This document shows, piece after piece, positions 55,383 through 64,000 of a stretch of 64,000 nt of DNA; positions within the stretch are counted from its first letter, which is position 1; each line of letters starts with the position of its first letter. The position numbers were made by a program, and so were the translations under genes. This DNA comes from an uncultured Collinsella sp. (GTDB lineage Bacteria; Actinomycetota; Coriobacteriia; Coriobacteriales; Coriobacteriaceae), in assembly GCA_900762325.1 (NCBI GenBank), contig CAAFGG010000040.1:1-64000 (forward strand), given 5' to 3'. A model generated the notes under the pieces. That model was not told the origin of the DNA. It saw nothing but the letters and a program-made list of their open reading frames with translations, and made no database searches.

Positions 55383-55444
55383 CCAAACGCTCCGATGCGC
55401 CAATTGCCAAGGAGTGCCCCCCTGCCGGCAGAAAAGGAACGTCC

Positions 55445-55945
55445 CTATCTGTCGCTCACGCGTTTGGCCATCCAGGCATGGGGCTGGCCTTCGTCCTCGT
55501 AATCTACCGGCGCGATCTGCGTGTAGCCCGCCTTGGCATAGAGCGGCAGGACATATTCTTGAGCGTGCAGTTTTATGAGCTTGGCACCGGCATCGCGCGC
55601 GGCGGCATCACTGGCCTCGACGATTTTGCTCGCCAGACCGCGACGGCGCATGCTCGGCAGCACAGCCACACGCCCCATAATATAGGTCTCCCCCGCCGCG
55701 ATGCCTTCATCCAAGTCGCACGCCGGTGACACCGGCGCCTCTGCGTCAGCCGCGCGCTCAAGCTCTTCGGGAAACACACGCGAGCAACCGGCAATCTCGC
55801 CGTCTACATAGAGCGTCACATGAATGCAGTTCTGATCCTCGTCGATAGCGTCGAACTCATTCTCGTAGCCCTGCTCGTCCATAAAAACGACGCGGCGCAC
55901 CAACGCCGCGTCATCAAAGCATCCCGTCTTAAGTTGGATATCCAT
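55445..55945 (-). CDS. GNAT-family N-acetyltransferase
   Basis: A 166-residue acetyltransferase with the acetyl-CoA loop RVAVLPSMRRRGLASKIV (about residues 97-114) and the ElaA/YjcF-like N-terminal part MDEQGYENEFDAIDED. The ATG at 55945 follows AAAGGGC; six codons upstream there is another ATG without a site. It ends the leftward run with the capsule kinase module. Acceptor unknown. Confidence 0.85.
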   Translation of the reverse strand: MDIQLKTGCFDDAALVRRVVFMDEQGYENEFDAIDEDQNCIHVTLYVDGEIAGCSRVFPEELERAADAEAPVSPACDLDEGIAAGETYIMGRVAVLPSMRRRGLASKIVEASDAAARDAGAKLIKLHAQEYVLPLYAKAGYTQIAPVDYEDEGQPHAWMAKRVSDR

Positions 55946-55984
55946 GGCTGCCCTTTCATTCAATGCGAACGTTAGGGACAGATT

Positions 55985-56635
55985 TTAGCGAAAATGAGCT
56001 CCGCGCACGCTAAACTTCGCGCGAGCCTTCGCCAGGCAATCGTAATGACCCACGTTATGGGCATCGCTCGCGATGAAACTGTACAGGTTCTGATCAAACA
56101 GACGCTGTGCCGGCTTTTTCTCGCGACCAAAGCGACCGCCGGCAATAAAGTCCGCCGAAGCCTGCAGCTTGCAGCCCATATCGACCAGACGCTCCGCCAC
56201 GTTTACATCCTTTTGAACCGCACGATAGCGCTCAGGATGAGCGATGATCACCTGGTAGCCACGGCACTGCAAATCGTAAATCGTGTTCTCGTACTCTCTA
56301 AACGCATACGCATCGGCATGCGTCGAAAGCTCGAGCAGAAACTCGTTGGTTCCATCGAAATGCAAGTGCTCCGCAGCATCGATACCAAGCTCAACAAGCT
56401 TTCGATGGTTGACCTCGAAGCCCATCTGGAGCGGAAAACCGTCAGCGTTATCACGCAGCAGCTCAAAGGCATCCCACATCTTGTCGTAATCAAAATAGGG
56501 ATCACGGCAGTGAGGAGTGCAAACGATTCTGGTTACACCGGCCCGCTTGGCAGCCTCGAGCATCGCCAAGCTCTCATCGAGATCGGCGGCGCCGTCGTCT
56601 ACACCCGGCAAGATATGGCAATGAATGTCACGCAT
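55985..56635 (-). CDS. cpsB: CpsB/YwqE-type PHP protein-tyrosine phosphatase
   Basis: A 216-residue manganese-dependent phosphatase of the PHP fold. Metal motif HCHILPGVDDG (residues 4-14), CTPHCRDPYFDY, HPERYR and SDAHNVGHY mark the active site. It removes phosphate from the Tyr-rich tail of the CpsD kinase and so controls exopolysaccharide assembly. It lies 17 nt after cpsD. Confidence 0.92.
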   Translation of the reverse strand: MRDIHCHILPGVDDGAADLDESLAMLEAAKRAGVTRIVCTPHCRDPYFDYDKMWDAFELLRDNADGFPLQMGFEVNHRKLVELGIDAAEHLHFDGTNEFLLELSTHADAYAFREYENTIYDLQCRGYQVIIAHPERYRAVQKDVNVAERLVDMGCKLQASADFIAGGRFGREKKPAQRLFDQNLYSFIASDAHNVGHYDCLAKARAKFSVRGAHFR

Positions 56636-56652
56636 AGGTCAGCCTTAATCAA

Positions 56653-57390
56653 CTAAACGTTTGCTCGGTTGGTGAAGATGCCCTTTTTGGAAGTCCCCTG
56701 ATCGTCGGAGCCCTTCTTCACCTTCTTACCGTCCTTGGTGTAGTAGGAGTAGTAGTACTCGCTGGTCTCGGTCTCGCAGTAGTTCATAACGGTACCGATG
56801 AGCTTGACCTTCTCGGACTTCTTAAGCTGACCGATGGCGTTGAGCGCCTCCTCGCGCTTGGTGAAATCCTCACGCACGACAAAAAGCGCACCGTCGGTCA
56901 GACTTGCGATCTCGGCAGCATCGATGAAAGTGCCGACCGGGGGAGCATCAAAGATGACGTACTGGAACTTGGCGGACAGTGCCTTTACCAGCTTGGCAAA
57001 GCGGTGAGAGACGATGATGTCGGCAGGATTGGGAATATGCGGCTCGGCATCGAGGAAGTAGAAGTTCTTCTGACCCGTCTCGACAATTGCCTGGTCAATG
57101 GAGATCTGCTCGGAAAGAACCGCATAGAGTCCGCCGCGCGAACGAACGCCGAGCATATCGGAAAGGGACCTGCGGCGCATATCGGCCTCGACCAGGAGCA
57201 CGGACTTGCCGCTCGTGGCGATTGCCTGAGCAAGGTTAATGGAAACCGTAGACTTGCCCTCGTTGGGAATCGAGGAGGTAACGGTGATGGTGCGAATGGG
57301 GTCGTCCACACTCGCAAAGCGGATGTTGGCCAGAAGGGTCTTGGCGGCATTCTGTACAACGAGCTTATCGGTGTTCTTTGCCTTAGCCAT
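56653..57390 (-). CDS. cpsD: CpsD-type bacterial tyrosine kinase
   Basis: A 245-residue BY-kinase cytoplasmic subunit. Walker A SIPNEGKSTVSINLA, Walker A' LLVEADMRRRS and Walker B FDAPPVG are present. A C-terminal tyrosine cluster (YYYSYY) is the autophosphorylation site. It needs the membrane partner CpsC, encoded two bases upstream, for activity. Other capsule genes are not in the window. Confidence 0.93.
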   Translation of the reverse strand: MAKAKNTDKLVVQNAAKTLLANIRFASVDDPIRTITVTSSIPNEGKSTVSINLAQAIATSGKSVLLVEADMRRRSLSDMLGVRSRGGLYAVLSEQISIDQAIVETGQKNFYFLDAEPHIPNPADIIVSHRFAKLVKALSAKFQYVIFDAPPVGTFIDAAEIASLTDGALFVVREDFTKREEALNAIGQLKKSEKVKLIGTVMNYCETETSEYYYSYYTKDGKKVKKGSDDQGTSKKGIFTNRANV

Positions 57391-57392
57391 GC

Positions 57393-58049
57393 CTATTTAC
57401 CACCTTTCATAGCCGGAATTCGGCCAACAACGGGAATGCCCAGGAGCTCTTCTGCCTCTTCGGCACCGCGGATGCGGGTATTGAGCATGTCTGCCAAAAC
57501 GACATAGGCAACTGCGATAAAGATGCCCGCGAGGAACGCGACAGCAACGTACAGCATACGCTTGGGACCGCTGGGGGCTTCGGGGGTCTTAGCCTCGTCG
57601 ATAACGTTGATGCTCTGGGCAGCGCCGACGTTCTGAGCGACCGTACTCACCGAGCTAGCTATGGCCTTTGCGACCTTAGCCGTCTCCTTGGCATCGGTGC
57701 CGGTAACCGAAAGCGTAATGACACGCGTGGTGGTCTCGGAGGAAACAGACACCTTGTAGTCATCCAGATCGGTGAGGCCCAGTTCATTGGCTGCGCCGCT
57801 CTTAACGCTATCACTATCCAGCAGCGTGGCGATATCGTTGGAAAGCATCTGACTCGCCGAGAGATCGTTGTAGCTCATCTGACCGCTATCGTCGGTCTTG
57901 GCGAGAATGTACATGCTCGTCGTCGCGGTATAGGTGTTGTCCATCGCAACGAAGGACACGATGCCCATGGCGATCGCGCAGACCACCGGAAGGGTGATGA
58001 CCAGCTGAAGGTGCTTCTTAAGCAGCTGGAACAGTTCGAGAAGGGTCAT
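57393..58049 (-). CDS. cpsC: CpsC/Wzz-type transmembrane activator of the tyrosine kinase
   Basis: A 218-residue chain-length determinant (Wzz) family protein. Two membrane helices (about 17-35 and 168-188) flank an extracytoplasmic domain with the YTATTSMYILAK start; the cytoplasmic C-tail RGAEEAEELLGIPVVGRIP activates CpsD. It is the first gene of cpsC-cpsD-cpsB; its stop is 2 nt before the cpsD start. Confidence 0.92.
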   Translation of the reverse strand: MTLLELFQLLKKHLQLVITLPVVCAIAMGIVSFVAMDNTYTATTSMYILAKTDDSGQMSYNDLSASQMLSNDIATLLDSDSVKSGAANELGLTDLDDYKVSVSSETTTRVITLSVTGTDAKETAKVAKAIASSVSTVAQNVGAAQSINVIDEAKTPEAPSGPKRMLYVAVAFLAGIFIAVAYVVLADMLNTRIRGAEEAEELLGIPVVGRIPAMKGGK

Positions 58050-58190
58050 GCAGCTTGCCTTTCATTTCCCCAGTTCGGATTGACAAAACTGTCCGTATGT
58101 TATCGCATCTTTTTACCGAGACCAAACTCTATACATAAGAAACAGGCTCTCCTGTAAAAATGTCGGAAGCAATCGTAAAATTGCACAACA

Positions 58191-58219
58191 ACGCCGCACC
58201 CGAAAGTCAAATGCGGCGT
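58191..58219 (-). terminator. Terminator after the PhoR-like kinase gene
   Basis: acgccgca (58191-58198) pairs with tgcggcgt (58212-58219); TTGTTGTGCAATTTT follows on the minus strand. Confidence 0.7.
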
Positions 58220-58244
58220 CTGCATCAATATCTATGTTGTATCG

Positions 58245-59669
58245 CTATGCGAATGGCTCGTCCTGCTGTATGGGAAACGTCACCGTAATGGTGGTTCCCA
58301 CGCCCAACTCGCTCGACAAATCGAGCGTGGCGTGATGATACAGGGCCGCATGCTTGACAATGGCAAGCCCCAGGCCGGTTCCGCCGCGTGCCTTGGACCT
58401 ACTCTTGTCCACGCGATAGAACCGCTCAAATACCTTGCCCTGTTCTTCAGGCGCGATACCGATTCCCGTGTCGGCGACCGCGAGGAACGGATGGCCTTCG
58501 TCGTCGGTGCCGCACTGCAGCGTAACCGTACCTCCGGGTCGATTGTAGCGGATGGCGTTGCTTGCCAGATTATAGATGAGCTCGTCGACCAAGCGCGACA
58601 CGCCTTCGATGACCACAGGCTTGGCCTCATGACTTATCGTCACATTCGCCTGACGGGCGACCTGTTCAAGACGCTGCTCAACCGCGTAGATGGCACGCGA
58701 GAGCTCAATAGGCTCCGTGGACCCAATGGGCACCGCCTCGCCCTCAGTTGCACGCTCGGCCTCGTCCAAGTTAGACAGCGTAAGGATGTCGTTGACAAGC
58801 GCCGCCAAACGGCCCGCCTCACGATAGATGCGACCGCCAAAGTTGCGCAGGTCGTCCTCGCCCTCGACCATACCGTTTGCGATGAGCTCAGCATAGCCCG
58901 AAATCGCCGTAAGCGGCGTCTTGAGCTCATGGGTGATATTCGCCGTGAACTCGCGGCGCATACGGTCGTTGTCCGCCAGCACCGCCATTTGGCGCTTGAG
59001 CTCCTGGCGCTGCGACTCAATACGCTCAAGCATGGGGACCATCTCGGCATAGGCGTGCTCATAGCTACGGCGTGGGTGGTCCAAATCCACCTCTTGCAAC
59101 GGCGCGATGATGGCACGGGACTCGCGGCGCGCCATAAAAAACGAGAGTACCGCACCCGCTGCTGCGATAAGCAGCATCGGCGCCACCATCGACAGCAAAA
59201 TCGCCGCAACGCCAGGCTGGGCCTGCGCCAAGCGGACAACCTGGCCGTTATCAAGGGCGACGGCGCGATACAGCATAATCTCGTCGAGCGTAGAGCTTGC
59301 GCGCTCCGCGGAACCCGAACCACTCTCAAAGGCCTCGATGACCTCGGGGCGATCGCCATGGTTGGGCAGTGTGGAAGGCGACGCCTCGTTGTCGTAGGCA
59401 ACCGATCCATCCTTGTTAATCAGCGTGATGCGCAAGTCCTCGCGATCGAGACTACGCAAGAACGGGATGGGCTCCTGCTGTTCGTCGAGAGCGGCAGCAA
59501 TGAGCTCGGTTTCCTGCGCCAGATTGGCACTCGTGGCATCCGCCAAGGTGTTTTGCACAAAGAACGCACCCAGCACCGTAAACGCCACGATAACCGCCAT
59601 GGCGCAGACAAAGATCGTCACAAAAACGCGGTGCGACAGCGTATGTTTTCCCTGGGGGGCGAAGACCAC
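58245..59669 (-). CDS. PhoR-like sensor histidine kinase
   Basis: A 474-residue kinase with two membrane helices (about 13-37 and 153-178) around an extracytoplasmic sensor, then HisKA (FTANITHELKTPL, His247) and an ATPase domain with NAIRYN, DTGIGI and GGTGLGLAIVKH. It starts with GTG at 59669, three bases after the stop of the regulator gene; GAGGAG at that gene's end is its ribosome site. The neighbouring pstB makes phosphate sensing plausible, but the signal is not proven. Confidence 0.9.
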   Translation of the reverse strand: MVFAPQGKHTLSHRVFVTIFVCAMAVIVAFTVLGAFFVQNTLADATSANLAQETELIAAALDEQQEPIPFLRSLDREDLRITLINKDGSVAYDNEASPSTLPNHGDRPEVIEAFESGSGSAERASSTLDEIMLYRAVALDNGQVVRLAQAQPGVAAILLSMVAPMLLIAAAGAVLSFFMARRESRAIIAPLQEVDLDHPRRSYEHAYAEMVPMLERIESQRQELKRQMAVLADNDRMRREFTANITHELKTPLTAISGYAELIANGMVEGEDDLRNFGGRIYREAGRLAALVNDILTLSNLDEAERATEGEAVPIGSTEPIELSRAIYAVEQRLEQVARQANVTISHEAKPVVIEGVSRLVDELIYNLASNAIRYNRPGGTVTLQCGTDDEGHPFLAVADTGIGIAPEEQGKVFERFYRVDKSRSKARGGTGLGLAIVKHAALYHHATLDLSSELGVGTTITVTFPIQQDEPFA

Positions 59670-59672
59670 GGG

Positions 59673-60401
59673 TTACTCCTCCGATGCGGTGGCCGCGGTG
59701 TCGTCGCCTTTGGCACCATCGCCGGCAGAAGGCTCGGCCAAGCGGTAGCCCACGCCGCGCACGGTCTCGATGGCGCTGGCATGCTCGCCCAGTTTTTGGC
59801 GAAGCGTCTGCACGTGCACGTCAACGGTGCGCGAACCGCCGTCGAAGTCCCAGCCCCACACGCTCTGCAGCAACGACTCGCGGGTAAAAACCACGCCGGG
59901 CTTGCGCATGAGGTACTCGAGCAGGTCGAACTCGCGCAGGGTGAGCTTAAGCGGCTCGCCGGCAACGGTCACCTCGCGATGGCTGGGCGAGAGCACGATG
60001 TCGCCCACGCTGAGCACATCGCTCGCCTGCTTGACCATGCCGCCGCGACGCAGCAGTGCGCGGCAGCGGCTCGCAAGCTCCATGAGCGAAAACGGCTTAG
60101 TCAGGTAATCGTCGGCACCGCCATCGAGCGCCATCACCTTGTCGAGCTCGGTATCCTTGGCGGTAAGCATCATGATGGGCACCGTCGCCGTCAGGCGATC
60201 GGCACGCAGTCGACGCATAATCGCCAAGCCATCGGTATCGGGCAGCATGATGTCGAGCAGGACGGCATCGGGTACCCGTCGCGCCACGGCAGCCTTAAAC
60301 TCACCGTCGCACGAAAAGCCTTCGGCCTCAATCCCCTGCTTGCGCAGCGCATAGACCGTCAAATCCCTGATGTTGTCATCGTCCTCGACGTAATAGATCA
60401 T
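59673..60401 (-). CDS. PhoB-like OmpR-family response regulator
   Basis: A 242-residue regulator. Receiver: acidic pair in YVEDDDN, phospho-acceptor in LLDIMLPDTDG (about Asp50) and YLTKPF; then a winged helix (LREFDLLEYLM, RTVDVHVQTLRQKLG, VRGVGYRL). The C-terminal tail (about 225-242) is Asp/Ala/Glu-rich. The ATG at 60401 follows AAAGGGG. It is coupled to the kinase and lies downstream of pstB. Confidence 0.92.
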   Translation of the reverse strand: MIYYVEDDDNIRDLTVYALRKQGIEAEGFSCDGEFKAAVARRVPDAVLLDIMLPDTDGLAIMRRLRADRLTATVPIMMLTAKDTELDKVMALDGGADDYLTKPFSLMELASRCRALLRRGGMVKQASDVLSVGDIVLSPSHREVTVAGEPLKLTLREFDLLEYLMRKPGVVFTRESLLQSVWGWDFDGGSRTVDVHVQTLRQKLGEHASAIETVRGVGYRLAEPSAGDGAKGDDTAATASEE

Positions 60402-60465
60402 GTTGAACCCCTTTGCGGCCGGCATGACCGCATCTTAACCCTAAAGGTACCTTTACTAGATGGTA

Positions 60466-61341
60466 TCAGCCAAAACGCCCCGTCAAATAATCCGCCGTGC
60501 GCGGATCGGTCGGATTCTTGAAGAGTTGCGCGGTGGGCGCGTGCTCCACCAGCTCACCCAGCAAAAAGAATGCGACCGAATCGGAGATACGCGCCGCCTG
60601 CTGCATATTGTGCGTAACGACCACGAGCGTGCAGGTCTCTTTGAGCTCACAGGCCAGCTGCTCCACCACCAGCGTCGACACAGGGTCGAGTGCCGAGGTC
60701 GGCTCGTCCATCAGCAGAATGTCGGGCTGCACGGCCAGCGCGCGGGCGATGCACAGACGCTGCTGCTGGCCGCCCGAAAGACCCAGACCCGACTCTTTGA
60801 GCTTGTCCTTGACCTCATCCCATAGCGCAGCGCGACGAAGGGAGTCCTCGACCAGCTCGTCGAGCACGACGCGGTCGCGCACACCCATACCGCGCGGCCC
60901 ATAGGCGACGTTGTCGTAGATGCTCATGGGAAACGGGTTGGGGCGCTGGAACACCATGCCCACGCGCTGGCGCAAACGGCAGATGTCGTAATCGCCCAGG
61001 ATATCTTGACCATCGAGCGCAATCTTGCCCTCGATACGGCAATCCTTGATGCCGTCGTTCATGCGGTTAAAGCAGCGCAGCAACGTGGACTTTCCGCAGC
61101 CCGAAGGCCCGATAAATGAGGTGATCTGCTTGTCGCGGATCTTGATATTCACGTCCTTGAGCGCATGATGGTCGCCATAGAACAGGTCGAGGCCCTCGAC
61201 GTCGATGCGCGTCGGCGAGGCGGCAAGATCCTCTGCCGTGGGGCGAGTCGCATCCCCAACCTCGCGCTCGTGCGCGGCCTCGGCCTGCGCTTCCATGAGT
61301 TCTTCAAGCTCCGTGGGCTCCACAGCCGCAGCAGCCGTCAT
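60466..61341 (-). CDS. pstB: PstB, phosphate ABC transporter ATPase
   Basis: A 291-residue ABC ATPase of phosphate import. Walker [10 protein letters not shown], signature [15 protein letters not shown], Walker [14 protein letters not shown] and the PstB-specific [17 protein letters not shown] are present. An N-terminal Glu-rich extension of about 40 residues precedes the usual start. GGAGG lies 8 nt before the ATG at 61341. The other subunits (pstS, pstC, pstA) and phoU are not in the window, so pstB is separate from them here. Confidence 0.94.
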   Translation of the reverse strand: MTAAAAVEPTELEELMEAQAEAAHEREVGDATRPTAEDLAASPTRIDVEGLDLFYGDHHALKDVNIKIRDKQITSFIGPSGCGKSTLLRCFNRMNDGIKDCRIEGKIALDGQDILGDYDICRLRQRVGMVFQRPNPFPMSIYDNVAYGPRGMGVRDRVVLDELVEDSLRRAALWDEVKDKLKESGLGLSGGQQQRLCIARALAVQPDILLMDEPTSALDPVSTLVVEQLACELKETCTLVVVTHNMQQAARISDSVAFFLLGELVEHAPTAQLFKNPTDPRTADYLTGRFG

Positions 61342-61444
61342 ACCGCATACCTCCACATCGATATCAATTCAGCAGTATCGATAGTAGAAATCGCGGCTCA
61401 TATGCACGTGAGCGCATTGTCAAGTGTTTGTAAGGGCACGCTGG

Positions 61445-62683
61445 CTATGCGGCGGGCAGCTCGATGGTGAATATCGTGTGTTCGGGCGTCGATTCACATG
61501 CAACGGTACCGCCGTGTGCCGCGATGATCTCCTTGGCAATAGCAAGGCCCAGACCGGCACCACCGCGATTGGTCGCACGCGCCGCATCCAGGCGATAGAA
61601 CTTCTCAAAGATCACCTTGAGCTTAGCCGCAGGGATAGGATCGCCCTGATTGATAAAGCGAACGCGCACGCCGCCATCGTCTTGGCGCCCGGCCTCAATC
61701 GTGATAGTCGAGCCCTCATAGCTATAGGCGACGGCGTTTTTCATGATGTTGTTGAACACGCGAGCCATCTTGTCGCCATCCACGAGCACCGTCAGGTCCT
61801 CGTGGATATCAACTTGGGCTTCCTTATGCTGCTCGTTGAGGATGGGATAGAACTCGTCAGCCACCTGAGCCAGCAGCAACCCCAGATCAACATAGCCGCG
61901 CGTGAGCACGATATCGTGGAAGTCAAAGCGTGTGATATCGAAGAACTCTTCGATGAGTGCATCGAGCCGGTGCGCCTTGTCGAGAGCCACGCCCGTAAAG
62001 TGCGCACGTTGCTCAACCGGCAGCTCAGGAGCCTCTTGCAGCAGCGAAAGATAGCCCACCACACTGGCAAGCGGGGTGCGTAGGTCATGTGCCAAGTACG
62101 TGACCAGATCGTCCTTGCGATGCGACTCGTCACGCAAGGCCTGTTGCACCTTGCGCTCACGGTCACGCACGCGGTTAAGGGCGCCCTCGACCTCCAAGAA
62201 GTCGCCGTCGATGTTGTCCCAGGTGTCGGGGTGATCGATCAGGCGATCTTGAATACGAGCGGCCAGCACACAATCGGCATGCTGCTCGCCCTGTTCGTAG
62301 CCCTGGTAGTACAGGGCGCGGCCACACAAGAACAGCACGCACGCGGCAAGCGCCAGCACAAAGCCAAGCATGTTGAATACAAAGCCGGCATCGAACAGCA
62401 CCGGCCCTTCGATGCCGCCGAGCGCCATGGCGCCAATCGCCAACGTCATGGCCCACGCGGCGCCGCCAATCACCATGCAGCGGCGCACGATCTCAAATCG
62501 ATCGATCAGCAAAAAGCCGGCAAGCAGCACCGTCAAGATTCCGGCGATGTTGTCGATGCCAATCAGCAGCAGGCTCAGCAAAAAGAGCAGCACCGTTGCA
62601 AGCGCGCGGTTGTCGACGACCGACCTCACGTATTCAAAGAGCCGATCGGGTACCTCGAATGCCTGCCTATCGTCTTTTGTCAT
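61445..62683 (-). CDS. VanS-like sensor histidine kinase
   Basis: A 412-residue kinase with about five membrane helices in residues 25-135 and almost no extracytoplasmic domain, then HisKA (YLAHDLRTPLASVVGYLSLL) and ATPase (NIMKNAVAYS, GGAGLGLAIAKE). VanS-type kinases respond to cell-wall damage. GGGGA precedes the ATG at 62683; a GTG at 62689 is also possible. It is 25 nt after its regulator gene. Confidence 0.9.
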   Translation of the reverse strand: MTKDDRQAFEVPDRLFEYVRSVVDNRALATVLLFLLSLLLIGIDNIAGILTVLLAGFLLIDRFEIVRRCMVIGGAAWAMTLAIGAMALGGIEGPVLFDAGFVFNMLGFVLALAACVLFLCGRALYYQGYEQGEQHADCVLAARIQDRLIDHPDTWDNIDGDFLEVEGALNRVRDRERKVQQALRDESHRKDDLVTYLAHDLRTPLASVVGYLSLLQEAPELPVEQRAHFTGVALDKAHRLDALIEEFFDITRFDFHDIVLTRGYVDLGLLLAQVADEFYPILNEQHKEAQVDIHEDLTVLVDGDKMARVFNNIMKNAVAYSYEGSTITIEAGRQDDGGVRVRFINQGDPIPAAKLKVIFEKFYRLDAARATNRGGAGLGLAIAKEIIAAHGGTVACESTPEHTIFTIELPAA

Positions 62684-62708
62684 ATCCACTTCCCCACCAT
62701 CAAAGGCG

Positions 62709-63404
62709 CTATTCGATGATGTAGCCGACGCCCCAGACGTTTTTGATAAAGCGTGGCTTTTGTGCGTCGTCGCCGATTTTTTCGCGCAAGTGGCGAATGT
62801 GCACCATCACCGTATTGTTGGAGCCGGGCATAAAATCCTCGCTCCACACCGCGCGGAACAGGTCCTCCACGGCCACCACGCTGCCGCGATGCTCGACCAG
62901 ATACAGCAAGATTGAATACTCGGTGGGTGTGAGGCGTACCGGTGCACCGTCCACCGTCACGGAACGAGCGTCGCGGTTGATCTCCAAGCCGTCGAGCTGA
63001 ATGGTCGGCGACTCGGCCGCCTGTGCACGGCTACCGTAGCTGGTGTAGCGGCGAAGCTGAGCGTGCACGCGCGCGATGAGCTCCAGCGGACGGAACGGCT
63101 TAACCACGTAATCGTCCGCGCCAAGCGAAAGGCCCCCGATCTTGTCTTGCTGGGCATCGCGCGCCGTCAGCATGATCACGGGATAGGTATGGCTGGAACG
63201 GATCGTACGCAGCAGCTCAAACCCATCGATATCGGGCAGCATGACATCTAGCAGCGCCAAATCGAACTCCTGCTCCAAAATCGCCTTGGCAGCATCGGCC
63301 CCGCTATAGGCAATCTGGACATCAAAGCCCTCTTTTGTAAGGTAGATGCCAACCAAGTCGGCGATGGCCTTTTCGTCATCAACTACCAGTATGCGCTCGT
63401 TCAT
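62709..63404 (-). CDS. VanR-like OmpR-family response regulator
   Basis: A 231-residue regulator. VVDDEKA, phospho-acceptor in LLDVMLPDIDG (about Asp53), YVVKPFRP; winged helix with LTPTEYSILLYLVEHRG and VWGVGYIIE. AGAGGAG precedes the ATG. It is the first gene of the pair and is divergent from the carboxypeptidase gene, whose promoter it may control. Confidence 0.92.
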   Translation of the reverse strand: MNERILVVDDEKAIADLVGIYLTKEGFDVQIAYSGADAAKAILEQEFDLALLDVMLPDIDGFELLRTIRSSHTYPVIMLTARDAQQDKIGGLSLGADDYVVKPFRPLELIARVHAQLRRYTSYGSRAQAAESPTIQLDGLEINRDARSVTVDGAPVRLTPTEYSILLYLVEHRGSVVAVEDLFRAVWSEDFMPGSNNTVMVHIRHLREKIGDDAQKPRFIKNVWGVGYIIE

Positions 63405-63601
63405 GCGTGCTCCTCTCGCGCTCCATTATGCCTGAGGCGACGCACGCCACACACAACAAGCGTGGGTGATTAAGTCGGTCTTAAGCACCCTTGTGCCCGT
63501 TCGAACGCGGATGTGGGCCACGCACGCACGCGATGATCGCCGACGCCGGCAAACGATATACTCTAGTTTCAGAAGAGACCATCCCGTCGAAAGCGAAATC
63601 T

Positions 63602-64000
63602 GTGAAGTCCCTCACCTCTTTTGCAAAGCGCTCAGCCCAGCTTGCCGCCGGCTTTGTCTGCGCTATCGCCCTTGCCGCTGGCGCGCCCACCGTCGCCGGC
63701 GCCCAAGTGCTCACGACCGACAATGTTTGCGGCAAAACCGCCGATGCGCGCGGCATCACGGCCGAAAACCTGCCCGATATCGATGCGACCAACGCCCTCG
63801 TCATGGGCAAAGACGGCACCGTCTACTATGCCCGCGATGCTGACAAACAGGTCAAGATTGCCTCGATCACCAAGGTCATGACCGCAATCCTAACCGTCGA
63901 GAATTGCAAGATGGACGAGAAGGTCACGGTGAGCAACGCCGCAGCCACCGTGGGTAATTCGACCGCCGGCTTGCTCGAAGGCGACGAGCTTACCGTGGAG
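63602..64000 (+). CDS. D-alanyl-D-alanine carboxypeptidase, start only
   Basis: The first 133 codons of an exported penicillin-binding-protein-type carboxypeptidase that trims peptidoglycan stem peptides. A GTG start gives a clear signal peptide (Lys/Arg start, hydrophobic core, cleavage near VAGA-Q, about residue 34). The SxxK active-site motif is SITK (88-91). An in-frame ATG at 63533 would add 23 residues before the signal peptide and is unlikely. The only promoter-like hexamer is TATACT at 63557-63562. The gene runs off the right end. The VanR-like gene diverges from it. Confidence 0.85.
   Translation, partial: MKSLTSFAKRSAQLAAGFVCAIALAAGAPTVAGAQVLTTDNVCGKTADARGITAENLPDIDATNALVMGKDGTVYYARDADKQVKIASITKVMTAILTVENCKMDEKVTVSNAAATVGNSTAGLLEGDELTVE

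Noticed and set aside
55245..55444. CIRCE or HspR box before htpG
   Set aside because: The inverted repeat there (acatacag/ctgtatgt) matches neither consensus.
63533..63601. Earlier start of the carboxypeptidase at ATG 63533
   Set aside because: It would place 23 extra residues ahead of a normal signal peptide and has no ribosome site.
1..64000. CRISPR arrays and tRNA genes
   Set aside because: No regularly spaced repeats and no T-arm (GGTTCGAATCC-like) signature were seen on either strand.

Overview
The window looks like a chromosomal segment of a gut Coriobacteriia actinobacterium, most likely Collinsella or a close relative. The basis is high GC, strong AAGGAGG-type ribosome sites, an actinobacterial-style gene set (Kdp, Feo with a FeoB-associated Cys-rich peptide, tandem YhgE proteins, VanRS-like pairs) and pectin and lactate-racemase genes typical of gut fermenters. 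This is inference; there is no rRNA in the window. About 49 genes are supported, most on the minus strand. No tRNA, rRNA, CRISPR array or prophage was seen.

Layout. 1-250: edge of a transposase gene. 250-2200: an Old-Yellow-Enzyme/FAD flavoenzyme. 2300-10800: the complete kdp potassium locus (kdpFABC leftward, kdpDE rightward, including a 28-residue kdpF), with a near-identical 90-bp hairpin repeat at each end. 10800-12025: a GltD-like flavoprotein. 12100-27200: a pectin/galacturonate island comprising a GH105 hydrolase with a TIM-barrel isomerase, an SGNH esterase, a pectin methylesterase fused to an alpha/beta hydrolase, a GH28 polygalacturonase, a GPH-family symporter, uxaCBA and a LacI regulator. 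Three promoter regions carry paired GGTGAACGTTCACC-type operators 39-41 bp apart, so a single LacI switch is likely. None of the pectin enzymes has a signal peptide, which suggests import and intracellular digestion of small oligosaccharides.

27300-30800: an iron(II) uptake operon (two feoA, feoB, Cys-rich peptide) with palindromes that resemble metal-regulator sites. 30900-34000: an HPr-like protein with Asp at position 46, aspS and serB. 34000-38700: a lactate-racemase locus, larB-larC-tetR rightward and larA-larD leftward; LarC lacks its usual C-terminal domain. 39000-43500: ppc and hisS. 43700-52950: an MFS carrier, an M20 amidohydrolase, an EamA exporter and two tandem YhgE/Pip membrane proteins. 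53200-58050: htpG, a GNAT acetyltransferase and a CpsC-CpsD-CpsB tyrosine-kinase module. 58200-64000: a PhoRB-like two-component pair, a lone pstB, a VanSR-like pair and the start of a D-alanyl-D-alanine carboxypeptidase.

The most unusual feature is a population of very long intergenic hairpins. Two of them (36508-36632 and 38938-39064) share a conserved 67-69 nt structured core but have unrelated, perfectly complementary 29-bp outer arms, and they bracket larA-larD. A different pair brackets the kdp locus. In many of the others the only mismatches are G-U wobbles on one strand, which tells which RNA strand is under selection.
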